DNA of 32,068 nucleotides from JBBSMX01 sp038232935 (GCA_038232935.1 JBBSMX010000034.1:1-32068), one strand, 5' to 3'. Counted from the first letter of the stretch, positions 18,768-27,234 are shown. The notes: generated by a model not told the origin, from the letters alone. Program-made: numbers and translations.

Positions 18768-18795
18768 GTAGGGGGGGGGTCAAACCCGCCCCTAC
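18768..18795. repeat. GTAGGGG palindrome between murD and ftsW
   Basis: GTAGGGG (18768-18774) pairs with CCCCTAC (18789-18795), and GGGT pairs with ACCC inside, making an almost complete hairpin. From memory, GTAGGGGCGGGTT-type palindromes are scattered through intergenic DNA of many bacteria. Here it fills most of the 46-bp spacer just upstream of the ftsW start. Confidence 0.5.
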
Positions 18796-18805
18796 GGCGT
18801 TTATA

Positions 18806-20212
18806 TCAGAGGCTGTTCACGAGGCGCTTGAATTCGTCGCCGCGCGCTTCGTAGTTGGTATACATGTCGAACGAGGCGCAGGCGGGACTGAGGAGGACCA
18901 CGTCGCCGGACTCGGCCATGAGGCGGGCGAACTGGATCGCCTCCTCCATCGTGTCGGCGCGGGCGGCGGCTTTGGCGAGGTCGCCGAGTTCGCGGAGCAC
19001 CTTGTCCCCGCTCTCGCCGAGCCCGACGATGCCCCGGCAGCGCTCCCGGACGAGGCTCTTGAGCGGCTCGTAGTCGTTCCCCTTGTCCCGGCCGCCCGCG
19101 ATGAGGACGATGGGCTGGTCGAAGCTCTCGAGCGCGTACCACACGGCGTTCACGTTCGTCGCCTTCGAGTCGTTGACGTACTTGACGCCGCTGACTTCGC
19201 GGACGGCTTCGAGCCGGTGCGGCACCCCCTCGAACGAGGCGAGGCTCTCGCGCACGACGTCGGAGGAGATCTCCATCGCTCGCGCGGAGATCGCGGCGGC
19301 GAGCGAGTTGTAGAGATTGTGCCGCCCGCGAAGGGACAGGTCGGGAGTCTGCATGAGCACCTCTTCCATGGGGGTCTGGTTGCTGTCGCCGACGGGTGAG
19401 GTCAGGCGGAGAATGATGGGCTCGTGGCCGTCGGCGGTCCGGCGGACGAACGCGCCTCGGTCGAGCTCGTGCTCGATGCTAATCGGATAGCCCGCCACGC
19501 CACGATCAGCAGCGGCACGCTCAGCGTGCTCGCGCACGAGGTCGTCGTCGTGGTTGTAGACGAGAACGTCGCCGGACTGCTGGTTCTCGAAGATTCGGAA
19601 TTTGCTCTGGGCGTACTGGTCGAAGTCATGGTCGTACCGGTCCAAATGGTCGGGCGTAACATTGAGGAGTACACTGACGCGGGGGCGAAACTGGTCGATG
19701 TGGTCGAGTTGGAAGCTGGAGACCTCCAGCACGACCGTCGTCCCCTCGGCGCACTCGCCGACGTGATCGGCGAAGGCGGTGCCGATGTTGCCGGCGACGA
19801 CGAGGGGCCGCTGGGCTGTGCGAAACACGTGGGCGACGAGCGAGGTCGTCGTGGTCTTCCCGTTGCTCCCGGTGATGGCGACGATGGGCGCGTCGCAGAA
19901 CCACGACGCCACCTCGATCTCGGAGTAGACCGGAAGGCCTTTCCCGATCGCCTGCTGCACGAGGTCCGCCGTCGTCGGCACGCCGGGCGAGATCGCGACG
20001 AAGTCGGCGTCGAGCGCGCGGTCGGTGTGGCCGCCGGCCTCGTAGGCGACCCCCGCCGCGTCGAGCGCGGCGCGGGCGTCGGCGTCGATCTCGCCGCGCT
20101 CCGTGAGGAAGACGGTCGCGCCGTGGGCCGCGAGCAGCTTCGCCACGGCGAGGCCGCTGCGCGCGGCCCCGATTACGGTGACCTGCTTGCCCTGGATCTC
20201 GGTCGGGGTCAT
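18806..20212 (-). CDS. murD: UDP-N-acetylmuramoyl-L-alanine--D-glutamate ligase
   Basis: MurD adds D-Glu to UDP-MurNAc-L-Ala with ATP. The 468-residue protein has an N-terminal Rossmann fold (VTVIGAARSGLAVAKLLA), SPGVPTTADLVQQA, the ATP loop ITGSNGKTTTT (113-123), the NVTPDHLDRY motif and the C-domain stretch GVKYVNDSKATNVNAV followed by LIAGGRDKGNDY. The length is typical. The start lies 3 bp after the mraY stop. It is separated from ftsW by 46 bp occupied by a palindrome. Confidence 0.97.
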   Translation of the reverse strand: MTPTEIQGKQVTVIGAARSGLAVAKLLAAHGATVFLTERGEIDADARAALDAAGVAYEAGGHTDRALDADFVAISPGVPTTADLVQQAIGKGLPVYSEIEVASWFCDAPIVAITGSNGKTTTTSLVAHVFRTAQRPLVVAGNIGTAFADHVGECAEGTTVVLEVSSFQLDHIDQFRPRVSVLLNVTPDHLDRYDHDFDQYAQSKFRIFENQQSGDVLVYNHDDDLVREHAERAAADRGVAGYPISIEHELDRGAFVRRTADGHEPIILRLTSPVGDSNQTPMEEVLMQTPDLSLRGRHNLYNSLAAAISARAMEISSDVVRESLASFEGVPHRLEAVREVSGVKYVNDSKATNVNAVWYALESFDQPIVLIAGGRDKGNDYEPLKSLVRERCRGIVGLGESGDKVLRELGDLAKAAARADTMEEAIQFARLMAESGDVVLLSPACASFDMYTNYEARGDEFKRLVNSL

Positions 20213-20215
20213 GGG

Positions 20216-21370
20216 TTAGCGGATGCGGAGGACGAGGAGGGTGGCGATCACGAGCATCGCCGTCACAATCCAGAACCGGACGACGATCTTCGCTTCGTGG
20301 ACGCCGAGCGCCTCGTAGTGGTGGTGGAGCGGGGCCATCTTGAAGACGCGCTTGCCTTCGCCGGTCTTGCGTTTGGTGTATTTGAAATAGCCCGTCTGAA
20401 TGATGACGGAGAGGGTCTCGACGAAGAAGATGCCGCAGAGCACGGGCAGCAGCAGTTCCTTCTTGATCATGATCGCAAGGGTCCCGATCGCGGCGCCGAG
20501 CGCGAGGCTGCCGGTGTCGCCCATGAAGACCTGCGCCGGGTAGCCGTTGTACCAGAGAAACCCGAAGCACGCCGCCGCCATCGCCGCGGCGAACACGGTC
20601 AGCTCGCCCGTCTGCGGGAGGTAGATGTCGTTGACGAAGTCGGCGAGGTTGACATTGCCCGTGATGTAGCAGAGCCCGATCAGCCCGATGGCGACGAACG
20701 CGCTCGTCCCCGTCGTCAGCCCGTCGAGCCCGTCGGTGATGTTGACGGCGTTGGAGACGGCGGTGACGATGAAGACGACGATGGGGATGTAGATCAGCCA
20801 GCCGATCTCGAAGCCGACGAGCGGACTGAGGAAGTCGTAGTCGAACGTGCCGTCGGCGATGAAGGGGAGGCTCGAGAGCGTGTGGGTCGCGCGGAGCGTG
20901 GGGAGCCAGTAGAGCATCGCGCCGAGGAAGACCCCGAGCGAGATCTGACCGCCGAGCTTGACCCACTCATCGACGCCCTGCTTGTTTTTCATCACCACTT
21001 TGATGTAGTCATCGGCGAAACCGATGGCACCCATCCAGACGGTCGCGAGGAGGACGAGGAGGATGTAGGGGTTCGTGAGGTCGCCCCAGAGGAGGGTCGC
21101 GCCGCAGAGCGAGAGGATGATGATGACGCCGCCCATCGTCGGCGTGCCGGCTTTGTGCTCGTGGCTGACGGCCCCGGCATCGACGCCCTCGCGAATCGTC
21201 TCGCCGAGCTGTCGGGTGCGGAGGAAGCGGATGATCCGCTTCCCTGCGAAGAGCGCGATCGCCAGGGCCGTCACCGCCGCGAGCGAAGCGCGGACGGTGA
21301 TGAAGTTGAACACCTGAAAGCCGGGGGGCTCGTAGGTGACTTCCAGCCAGTGGAGAAGGTGATAGAGCAT
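20216..21370 (-). CDS. mraY: Phospho-N-acetylmuramoyl-pentapeptide transferase
   Basis: MraY moves phospho-MurNAc-pentapeptide onto undecaprenyl phosphate to make lipid I. The 384-residue polytopic protein has about ten membrane segments. Motifs are SHEHKAGTPTMGGVIII (68-84), the catalytic GFADDYIKV with its adjacent aspartates, NAVNITDGLDGLTTG, and the cytoplasmic histidine motif APLHHHYEALG near the C-terminus. No murF lies between murE and mraY, as in other Bacteroidota dcw clusters. The murE stop is 47 bp upstream. Confidence 0.97.
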   Translation of the reverse strand: MLYHLLHWLEVTYEPPGFQVFNFITVRASLAAVTALAIALFAGKRIIRFLRTRQLGETIREGVDAGAVSHEHKAGTPTMGGVIIILSLCGATLLWGDLTNPYILLVLLATVWMGAIGFADDYIKVVMKNKQGVDEWVKLGGQISLGVFLGAMLYWLPTLRATHTLSSLPFIADGTFDYDFLSPLVGFEIGWLIYIPIVVFIVTAVSNAVNITDGLDGLTTGTSAFVAIGLIGLCYITGNVNLADFVNDIYLPQTGELTVFAAAMAAACFGFLWYNGYPAQVFMGDTGSLALGAAIGTLAIMIKKELLLPVLCGIFFVETLSVIIQTGYFKYTKRKTGEGKRVFKMAPLHHHYEALGVHEAKIVVRFWIVTAMLVIATLLVLRIR

Positions 21371-21417
21371 GGGTCGGGGGATCAGGAAAGCGGAGGCAGC
21401 GGGCGGAGGATACCGGC

Positions 21418-22923
21418 TTAGCCGCCGCCGTTGGCGCGGTCACGGAATCTTTGTCGCACCTGCTCGCGGTCGTCGAAATGGCGCTTGTCGGTACCGACGA
21501 TCTGGTAGCGCTCGTGGCCCTTGCCGGCGATCACGATCACGTCACCCGGCGTGGCCTCAGCCAGGGCGCGGCGGATCGCCTCGGCGCGGTCGGGCACGAC
21601 GGCGGCGGCCTCGGGCTTCGCCATCCCGGCGCGGATCTCGGCGAGGATGGCATCGGGGTTCTCGGTGCGCGGGTTGTCGTTCGTGAGGATCACCCGGTCG
21701 GCGAGCCGTTCAGCGATCTCGCCCATCTCGGGCCGCTTGGTGCGGTCGCGGTCGCCGCCGCATCCGAACACGCAGATGAGCGTCGCATCGTCCGGCATCA
21801 TGTCGCGAACGGTCCGGAGCACGTTCTCGAGCGCGTCGGGCGTGTGGGCGTAGTCCACGACGGCGACGGTGCCGTCCTCGGCACGGATGGTTTCGAGCCG
21901 GCCCGGCACGGGCGGCGCGGTGGCGAGCGCGTCGAGCACGTCGTCTTTGTCGTGGCCGAGGGCGCGGCCGACGGCGTAGGCGGCAGTGAGGTTGTACGCG
22001 TTGAACGCCCCGGCCAACCGGAAGCGGCGGACCTCCCCGTCGAGTCGAAGGCGGAGCCCGTCCGGCGCGTTCTCCTCGACCTCGAACGGAATGTCGGCGG
22101 CGGGGCCGGGACCTGAGACCCCGTAGGTCACGGTCCGCGCCGCCGACCCCTCCACCATCGTCCGCCAGGCCGCATCGTCCCGGTTGACAATGGCTACGGC
22201 GTCCTCGGCGAGCCCGGCGAAGAGGGAAGCCTTCGCATCGCGGTAGGCCTCGGCCGAGCCGTGGTAGTCGAGGTGATCGTGGGTGAGGTTCGTGAAGACG
22301 GCGGCGGCGAAGCGCTGGCCGCGGACGCGCTGCTGAACGAGCGCATGGCTCGACACCTCCATCGCACACGACGTGCAGCCGTCGTCCGCCATCTCGCGGA
22401 GGAGCGCGTTGAGCGCGAGCGCATCCGGCGTCGTGTGCGTCGCCTCGACGCGGCGCTCGCCGATCCGCACCTCGATGGTCCCGATCAGCCCGGTCTTCTC
22501 GCCGAGTGCGGTGAGCACGTGGTGGAGCAGGAACGCCGTCGTCGTCTTGCCATTGGTCCCCGTCACCCCGACGAGCTTCAGCGCGCGACTGGGGTGATCG
22601 AAGAACACGCCCGCCGCCTCGGCCAGCGCCGCGCGCACGTCCGTGACAGTCACGAGCGCGGCGAGGCCGGGGGGCGTCGTCTCGGGAGGCGACGTGCAGA
22701 CCACTGCCGTCGCCCCGTGTTGCACAGCCTTGTCAATGAACAGGTGTCCGTCGGCCTGCTCGCCTGCTATCGCGAAGAAGCAGCCATCGGACGCGACGGC
22801 GCGGCTGTCATTAGCCAGCCCGTCGATAGTGATGTCAAGATTTCCCGTGGCCGTCACGAGCAGCCCCGCATCGCGGAGAGGGGCCAGCAGGTGCTGAAGC
22901 GGGAGCGGTCCATGACGGCTCAC
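21418..22923 (-). CDS. murE: UDP-MurNAc-L-Ala-D-Glu--meso-2,6-diaminopimelate ligase
   Basis: MurE adds the third residue of the stem peptide. The 501-residue protein has the ATP loop GVTGTNGKTTTAF (119-131), the carbamylated-lysine region AKASLFAGL (Lys231), THDHLDYHG, and DNPR at 416-419. DNPR is the motif associated with meso-diaminopimelate rather than lysine, so the peptidoglycan is predicted to be the meso-DAP type. The start is GTG at 22923, 4 nt after the PBP stop. The nearest ATG is out of frame. Confidence 0.96.
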   Translation of the reverse strand: MSRHGPLPLQHLLAPLRDAGLLVTATGNLDITIDGLANDSRAVASDGCFFAIAGEQADGHLFIDKAVQHGATAVVCTSPPETTPPGLAALVTVTDVRAALAEAAGVFFDHPSRALKLVGVTGTNGKTTTAFLLHHVLTALGEKTGLIGTIEVRIGERRVEATHTTPDALALNALLREMADDGCTSCAMEVSSHALVQQRVRGQRFAAAVFTNLTHDHLDYHGSAEAYRDAKASLFAGLAEDAVAIVNRDDAAWRTMVEGSAARTVTYGVSGPGPAADIPFEVEENAPDGLRLRLDGEVRRFRLAGAFNAYNLTAAYAVGRALGHDKDDVLDALATAPPVPGRLETIRAEDGTVAVVDYAHTPDALENVLRTVRDMMPDDATLICVFGCGGDRDRTKRPEMGEIAERLADRVILTNDNPRTENPDAILAEIRAGMAKPEAAAVVPDRAEAIRRALAEATPGDVIVIAGKGHERYQIVGTDKRHFDDREQVRQRFRDRANGGG

Positions 22924-22927
22924 GGGG

Positions 22928-25015
22928 TTATTGGCAGGCCAGCCACGCGGCGCCGGGGAGCGAGGCCCCCGGTTCCGGCGACTGGTCGGTGACGACGCCC
23001 GTGCCGCGCACAGTCACGGGGACGCCGAGCGAGGCGAGCCACGCCGTCGCCTGCCGGGCGCTGAGGCCCTGGAGGTTCGGCATGGCGTTCGGAACGGCGG
23101 TGGTGTCGTACGCGTCGGCGGCGAGGCGGACCGTCCGGCGCGGGTCCATCTGGACGCCGGCGCTGGGGTGTTGGACGGCCACCTCCCGCCACCCGTCACC
23201 CTCTGTGGTGACGGGGAATCCGAGGGTGCGAAGTTGCTGGGCGGCGATCTCCTGGGGGAGCCCCGCCACGGCCGGGACCTCGGCCACGATCCGCGACGGC
23301 AGCGAGTCGGCCGCGACGGTCCGGCCGGCGAGGGCAGGCATCACACCGGCCCACCGCTCCGCGACGCGGGCGAAGACGGGGGCCGAGACGGTCCCGCCGT
23401 AGTGGCCGTTCGTCGGGTGGTGCATGAGAACGAGGAGGGCGACCTCCGGCGCGTCCGCCGGAAACATCCCGACGAACGTGGCGCGGTAGATCCCGGTGTA
23501 GCCGCCCTGCGTGGCGAGGCGGGCCGTCCCCGTCTTCCCCGCGATCCGCAGCCCCTCGACGGCGGCGCGCGGTGCGGTTCCCTCTTTCGAAACGACGCGC
23601 TCGAAGATGGGCCGGAGCGTCTCGGCCGTCTCGGGCCGGAAGGCGCGGCGGATGGAGTCCTGCGGGGCGTGCCAGAGCACACGCCCCGCCACACTGCGAC
23701 GCTCGGCCACGAGGTAGGGCTGAACGAGGAGGCCGCCGTTGGCGAGCGCGCAGTACGCGGTGAGAATCTGAAGGGGTGTCGCATCGACGCCGTAGCCGAT
23801 GCTCATCGAAGTCTGGGTCGAGCCGCTCCACCGCTCGGGCTTGCGGAGCGTCCCGCGCGTCTCGCCCGGCAGGTCGATCCACGTCGGCTGGCCGAAGCCG
23901 AGGTCGCGGGCATACTCGTAGAACCGGCCCGGGTCGAGCTTCTGCCCGGTCTTGGCGAGGGCGACGTTGCTCGACTTCGCGATGGCGTCGGCGAAAGTGA
24001 TGGTGCCGTAGGCGTGGGAGTCGCGCATCGTCCGCCCGCCAAAGACGGCCCACCCGGCTCCCGTCTCGATGGAGTCGTCGGGCGTGACGATGCCGCTTTC
24101 GAGCGCGGCCACGGCCGTGACGAGCTTGAACGTCGAGCCCGGCTCGATCTGGTCGGTGATGGCGTGGTTGCGGCGCGCGGCTTCGGAGAAGTCGCTCGCG
24201 CGGTTCGGGTCGTAGTCCGGCGCGTTCGCCATCGCGAGCACGGCCCCCGTCTTCGGGTCCATCGCAATCGCCGTCGCCCACTCGGCCCCGGCTTCCTCGG
24301 CCCCGCGCACGAGTTCCTCCTGCAAGATCGACTGGAGCACGAGGTCGAGCGTGAGGACGAGCTGCTGCCCGTGCTCGGGCTCGACGACGCTCCCGCCGAC
24401 GAGCGCTTTGATGAAGCCGCGCCGGTCGCGCTGCACGGCCTGCCGCCCCTCGTGCCCTCGCAGATAGTCATCGTACTGCATCTCCAGCCCCGCCGTCCCG
24501 CGCAGGTCAGTGTCAACGTGGCCGAGCACGTGCGCACCGGTCCGGTCGTAGGTGTAGCGGCGGGCGAACCGCGGGGTGAGGATGACCCCGGGCACGTCCC
24601 ACTCTTCCAGCTTCTCTTTCTGCGCCTCACCGAGGCTGCGGTGCAAGAGGACGTACTGCCGGCTCGACCGGCCGCGCACCTGGCTCCGGACGCTCGCCGC
24701 GCTCCGGCCCGTGAGCCGGCCGAACTCGGCGTAAAATTTCTCCGCGCGGTCGGAGAAGCCCGGCGCGGTCGGGTCGAGCGCGACTTCGTAGCGCGCCGTG
24801 TTGACGGCGAGCGTGCGGCCCGCCCGGTCGAGGATCGCGCCGCGCACGGCGGGGATCGTCACGAAGCTCGACGCCTGCCGCTCGCCCTGCGCCCGCAGCG
24901 CCGGCCCCTCGCCGACGTAGATCCGCACGAGCTGCGCGGCAATGGCCACCGGCAGCAGGCACAGCAACGTCAGGACGACGTAGAGGCGGTTGAGGATGGA
25001 AGTGCGGGCGTTCAA
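22928..25015 (-). CDS. ftsI: Division-specific transpeptidase (class B PBP) with PASTA domains
   Basis: This enzyme cross-links septal peptidoglycan. The 695-residue protein has an N-terminal membrane segment (about 9-30), a PBP dimerisation domain (VRGAILDRAGRTLAVNT) and the transpeptidase motifs STFK (294-297, Ser294 nucleophile), SSN (348-350) and KTG (494-496). The C-terminus carries two PASTA-like segments (about 578-632 and 640-695), which usually sense lipid II or muropeptides. The start appears to be TTG at 25015, giving MNARTSILNRLYVVL. No ATG or GTG lies in frame between the ftsL stop and the membrane segment. A rare start could limit its level relative to its neighbours. Confidence 0.94.
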   Translation of the reverse strand: MNARTSILNRLYVVLTLLCLLPVAIAAQLVRIYVGEGPALRAQGERQASSFVTIPAVRGAILDRAGRTLAVNTARYEVALDPTAPGFSDRAEKFYAEFGRLTGRSAASVRSQVRGRSSRQYVLLHRSLGEAQKEKLEEWDVPGVILTPRFARRYTYDRTGAHVLGHVDTDLRGTAGLEMQYDDYLRGHEGRQAVQRDRRGFIKALVGGSVVEPEHGQQLVLTLDLVLQSILQEELVRGAEEAGAEWATAIAMDPKTGAVLAMANAPDYDPNRASDFSEAARRNHAITDQIEPGSTFKLVTAVAALESGIVTPDDSIETGAGWAVFGGRTMRDSHAYGTITFADAIAKSSNVALAKTGQKLDPGRFYEYARDLGFGQPTWIDLPGETRGTLRKPERWSGSTQTSMSIGYGVDATPLQILTAYCALANGGLLVQPYLVAERRSVAGRVLWHAPQDSIRRAFRPETAETLRPIFERVVSKEGTAPRAAVEGLRIAGKTGTARLATQGGYTGIYRATFVGMFPADAPEVALLVLMHHPTNGHYGGTVSAPVFARVAERWAGVMPALAGRTVAADSLPSRIVAEVPAVAGLPQEIAAQQLRTLGFPVTTEGDGWREVAVQHPSAGVQMDPRRTVRLAADAYDTTAVPNAMPNLQGLSARQATAWLASLGVPVTVRGTGVVTDQSPEPGASLPGAAWLACQ

Positions 25016-25026
25016 GAGATCAGGTG

Positions 25027-25527
25027 CTAATCGTTCTGCTCGACGAGGATCGTGGGGCCGTAGGCGGAACCGGGTTCGAATCCGAGTTCGGCGGCGCGAT
25101 CAAGGATCACCGACGGGCTTGTCATCCGGTCGAACTCGCCCCGGAGCCGGTTGTGTTTGAGGACGAGGCGGAGCTCCTCTTTCTGGAGCTGCTGCACCTC
25201 GGCGGCGAGTTCCTGCGTGGCGTAGATGTGGCCGACATAGAGCGTGAACAGCGCGCATGCCGTCATGAGCAGCACCGCAAACCGGAGCGTCGGCACACCG
25301 TCCACGAGGCCGGGCTTGGCGGCCTTCGCGCCGTTCTTGCGGACGGCCCCGCACTTCTTCGAGGCGAGGTCGGACCAGCCCGGCAGCCGCGTCGTCGCGA
25401 CGGCCTGCGGCGTCGCCGAGCGGCGCGGCGTCGGCCGGGTGGCGGCGCGCGACTTCGCCGTGCGAGCGGGGGCTTTGCGCGTCCGGGTCGCGGGCTTCCG
25501 CTGTTGCGTTTGGGTGCGGCTCGCCAT
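25027..25527 (-). CDS. ftsL: FtsL-like division protein with long basic N-terminal tail
   Basis: This 166-residue bitopic protein occupies the ftsL position between rsmH and the PBP gene. One membrane segment (about 81-100, RFAVLLMTACALFTLYVGHI) is followed by a coiled-coil-like helix (104-135, ELAAEVQQLQKEELRLVLKH). A conserved-type ending, RMTSPSVILDRAAELGFEPG, follows, as in FtsL/DivIC proteins that bind FtsB and FtsQ. The first 75 residues are unusual: about 19 Lys/Arg, many Ala/Pro/Thr, almost no acidic residues, resembling a histone H1-type tail. It starts 3 nt after the rsmH stop. The assignment rests on topology and position. Confidence 0.85.
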   Translation of the reverse strand: MASRTQTQQRKPATRTRKAPARTAKSRAATRPTPRRSATPQAVATTRLPGWSDLASKKCGAVRKNGAKAAKPGLVDGVPTLRFAVLLMTACALFTLYVGHIYATQELAAEVQQLQKEELRLVLKHNRLRGEFDRMTSPSVILDRAAELGFEPGSAYGPTILVEQND

Positions 25528-25530
25528 CGG

Positions 25531-26559
25531 TCAGTGAGAGTAGGAGTAGGCGGTGCCGAGGCCGGACGCTTCCGGGTCGCGCTTCTCGGCGATGCGGAGG
25601 CGGGCGCTGCGGGCGCGCGGGTTCGCGGCGATCTCCTCGCCGCTCGCCGTGATGGGCTTGCGGGTGATGAGGTCCCACGGCGTCAGCAGGTTGCCGTAGA
25701 AGTCGCGGACGGGCTCGCCCTCGAAGTTGCCGTAGCGGAGGAACTGCTTGGCGCGGCGGTCTTCGAGCGAGTGATAGGCGATGACGGCGATGCGCCCGCC
25801 CGTCGTCAGCACGCGCAGCCCGGCGACGAGCGCGCGCTCCAACACGGCGAGCTCGTCGTTGACCGCGATGCGGAGCGCCTGAAACACCCGCGACAGCGTC
25901 TTGACTTCTTCGCGGGAGAAGACCGCTGAGCGCACGGCGTCGGCCAGTTGCGCGGTGGTCTCGATGGGGCGGGCGTCGAGGATGGCGCGGACGATCTTCG
26001 AGGCGCGCGGCTCCTCTCCGTACGCGCGGAGGATGTGGACGAGCTCGTCCGGCTCGGCGCGGTTGACGAGGTCGGCGGCGCTCAACGGCGCGTCCGTATC
26101 CATCCGCATGTCGAGTGGGCCACTCGCCGCGTACGCGAACCCGCGCCCCGCCTCGTCGATCTGGTGCGACGACACGCCGAGGTCGAGCAGCACGCCGTCG
26201 ACGCTTTCGATCTCGGCATCGGCGAGCAGTTGTTCGAGGTCGCCGAAGTTGCCCCGGAGTGTGCGGAAGCGTCCGGACGCGGACTCGGCGCGCAGCCGGT
26301 CCGTCGCCGCCGCGAGGGCCTCCGGGTCCTGGTCGATGCCGATCACGGTGCCCTCCGGTCCGAGCCGGTCGAGGAGCGCCGCCGCGTGGCCGCCGCCGCC
26401 GAGCGTGCCGTCCACGTACGTCCCCGCCGGGTCCGTCACGAGCCCGTCGACCACCTCTTTATACAGGACGGGCGCGTGGTACGCCGTGGCGTACGGCGCA
26501 GCGTGCAGGCTGTCCCGGCGGTCGGCTCGTTTGGACATGGTGGTAGCGGTCGGGCTCAT
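25531..26559 (-). CDS. rsmH: 16S rRNA (cytosine(1402)-N(4))-methyltransferase
   Basis: RsmH (MraW) methylates N4 of C1402 in the ribosomal P site using S-adenosylmethionine. The 342-residue protein has HAPVLYKEVVDGL (28-40), the SAM-binding motif VDGTLGGGGHAAALL (49-63), GIDQDPEALAAA, LDLGVSSHQIDEAGRGF and the closing NPRARSARLRIAEK. ATG 26559 overlaps the mraZ stop as ATGA. A second ATG seven codons in (26538) is also possible. It is the standard second gene of dcw clusters and depends on the SAM made by metK elsewhere in the window. Confidence 0.97.
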   Translation of the reverse strand: MSPTATTMSKRADRRDSLHAAPYATAYHAPVLYKEVVDGLVTDPAGTYVDGTLGGGGHAAALLDRLGPEGTVIGIDQDPEALAAATDRLRAESASGRFRTLRGNFGDLEQLLADAEIESVDGVLLDLGVSSHQIDEAGRGFAYAASGPLDMRMDTDAPLSAADLVNRAEPDELVHILRAYGEEPRASKIVRAILDARPIETTAQLADAVRSAVFSREEVKTLSRVFQALRIAVNDELAVLERALVAGLRVLTTGGRIAVIAYHSLEDRRAKQFLRYGNFEGEPVRDFYGNLLTPWDLITRKPITASGEEIAANPRARSARLRIAEKRDPEASGLGTAYSYSH

Positions 26560-27008
26560 GGGCGGCCTCCCATCACCTGTTGGGCAGCCGTCTTGTAGGT
26601 GCTGGACTGCTCGGCGAAGTAGGCGTCGAGCTCGTCGGGGTCCCAGACTTCGAGGTGGTCGACGGTGCCGATGACGATGGCGGTGTCGGAGATGCCGGCG
26701 AAGTCCCGCAGTTCGGCGGGGATCACGATGCGGCCCTGCTTGTCGAGGGTCACGTCCTCCGCCCACATCGTGATCGTGCGAATGAAGTGGCGCGTCTCCT
26801 CGTCGGCGTACTGGTTGAGGGCGTCGAACTGCTCCTCCTGCTGCTCCCACACGTCGAGGGGATAGAGAACGACGCAGGTCTCGATGCCACGGGTGGCGGT
26901 AAACGTCTCGTTCGCTTCCGGGCTCATGACACGGCGCATCTTCGCCGGGATCGCCAGGCGACCCTTCTCGTCGACGGAGTTTTGAGAGCGTCCTTTGAAG
27001 CGTGCCAT
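26556..27008 (-). CDS. mraZ: Transcriptional regulator MraZ
   Basis: MraZ is a ring-forming DNA-binding protein that represses its own dcw operon by binding GTGGG-type repeats. The 150-residue protein holds two SpoVT/AbrB-like halves: FKGRSQNSVDEKGRLAIPAK (4-23) and VTLDKQGRIVIPAELRDFAG. ATG 27008 is chosen because homology starts at MARFKG. The 17 upstream codons overlap the regulatory region. Two GTGGGG boxes with a 10-bp period lie 46-61 bp upstream, next to a promoter, so autorepression is expected. It ends overlapping rsmH by ATGA. Confidence 0.97.
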   Translation of the reverse strand: MARFKGRSQNSVDEKGRLAIPAKMRRVMSPEANETFTATRGIETCVVLYPLDVWEQQEEQFDALNQYADEETRHFIRTITMWAEDVTLDKQGRIVIPAELRDFAGISDTAIVIGTVDHLEVWDPDELDAYFAEQSSTYKTAAQQVMGGRP

Positions 27009-27053
27009 CGGTGTCTGCGGCGTGGTGCGGCGCTGGGTCGATGGGAATTCATT

Positions 27054-27069
27054 CCCCACTTCTCCCCAC
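27054..27069 (-). promoter_or_regulatory. MraZ boxes
   Basis: On the minus strand, GTGGGGAGAAGTGGGGA contains two GTGGGG boxes (27069-27064 and 27059-27054) with a 10-bp period. Known MraZ sites are GTGG(G/A)-type repeats at about this spacing. They cover the likely transcription start and first bases of the mraZ message. Confidence 0.75.
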
Positions 27070-27076
27070 CGCGCAT

Positions 27077-27105
27077 CAAAGTAGCGAGCATATATCTAAA
27101 GTCAA
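27077..27105 (-). promoter_or_regulatory. mraZ (dcw operon) promoter
   Basis: On the minus strand, TTGACT (27105-27100), 16 bp, then TACTTTG (27083-27077), close to the Bacteroidota-type -10. The predicted start is near 27070, at the edge of the MraZ boxes. This is the only good promoter seen ahead of the 13-gene cluster. Confidence 0.55.
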
Positions 27106-27132
27106 GCAAATATGCCCCAAATGGCCTCATTA

Positions 27133-27141
27133 TGTGGATAA
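27133..27141 (-). promoter_or_regulatory. Perfect DnaA-box sequence
   Basis: TTATCCACA on the minus strand (TGTGGATAA at 27133-27141) is identical to the strongest E. coli DnaA box. It lies in the AT-rich stretch between the divergent mraZ and lexA-like genes. Only this single copy was found by eye, so it does not mark an origin. It could be a DnaA control site or chance. Confidence 0.4.
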
Positions 27142-27205
27142 CTAAGAGGTTCAGAGCAAATTACACATATACTTTTCGTGATCTCGACACCGACCCAACC
27201 TGCCT

Positions 27206-27233
27206 TTGATAGAAAAGGTGAAAATCATATCAC
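27206..27233 (+). promoter_or_regulatory. lexA-like gene promoter
   Basis: TTGATA (27206-27211), 16 bp, TATCAC (27228-27233). The -10 and most of the spacer coincide with operator 1, so binding there would block transcription. Confidence 0.4.
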
Positions 27234-27234
27234 C
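27218..27234. promoter_or_regulatory. Operator 1 of the lexA-like gene
   Basis: GTGAAAATCATATCACC, a palindrome with GTGA and TCAC half-sites eight bases apart. The identical 17-mer recurs at 27259-27275, with centres 41 bp apart. It overlaps the likely -10 of the downstream LexA-family gene, which suggests autorepression. Confidence 0.7.
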
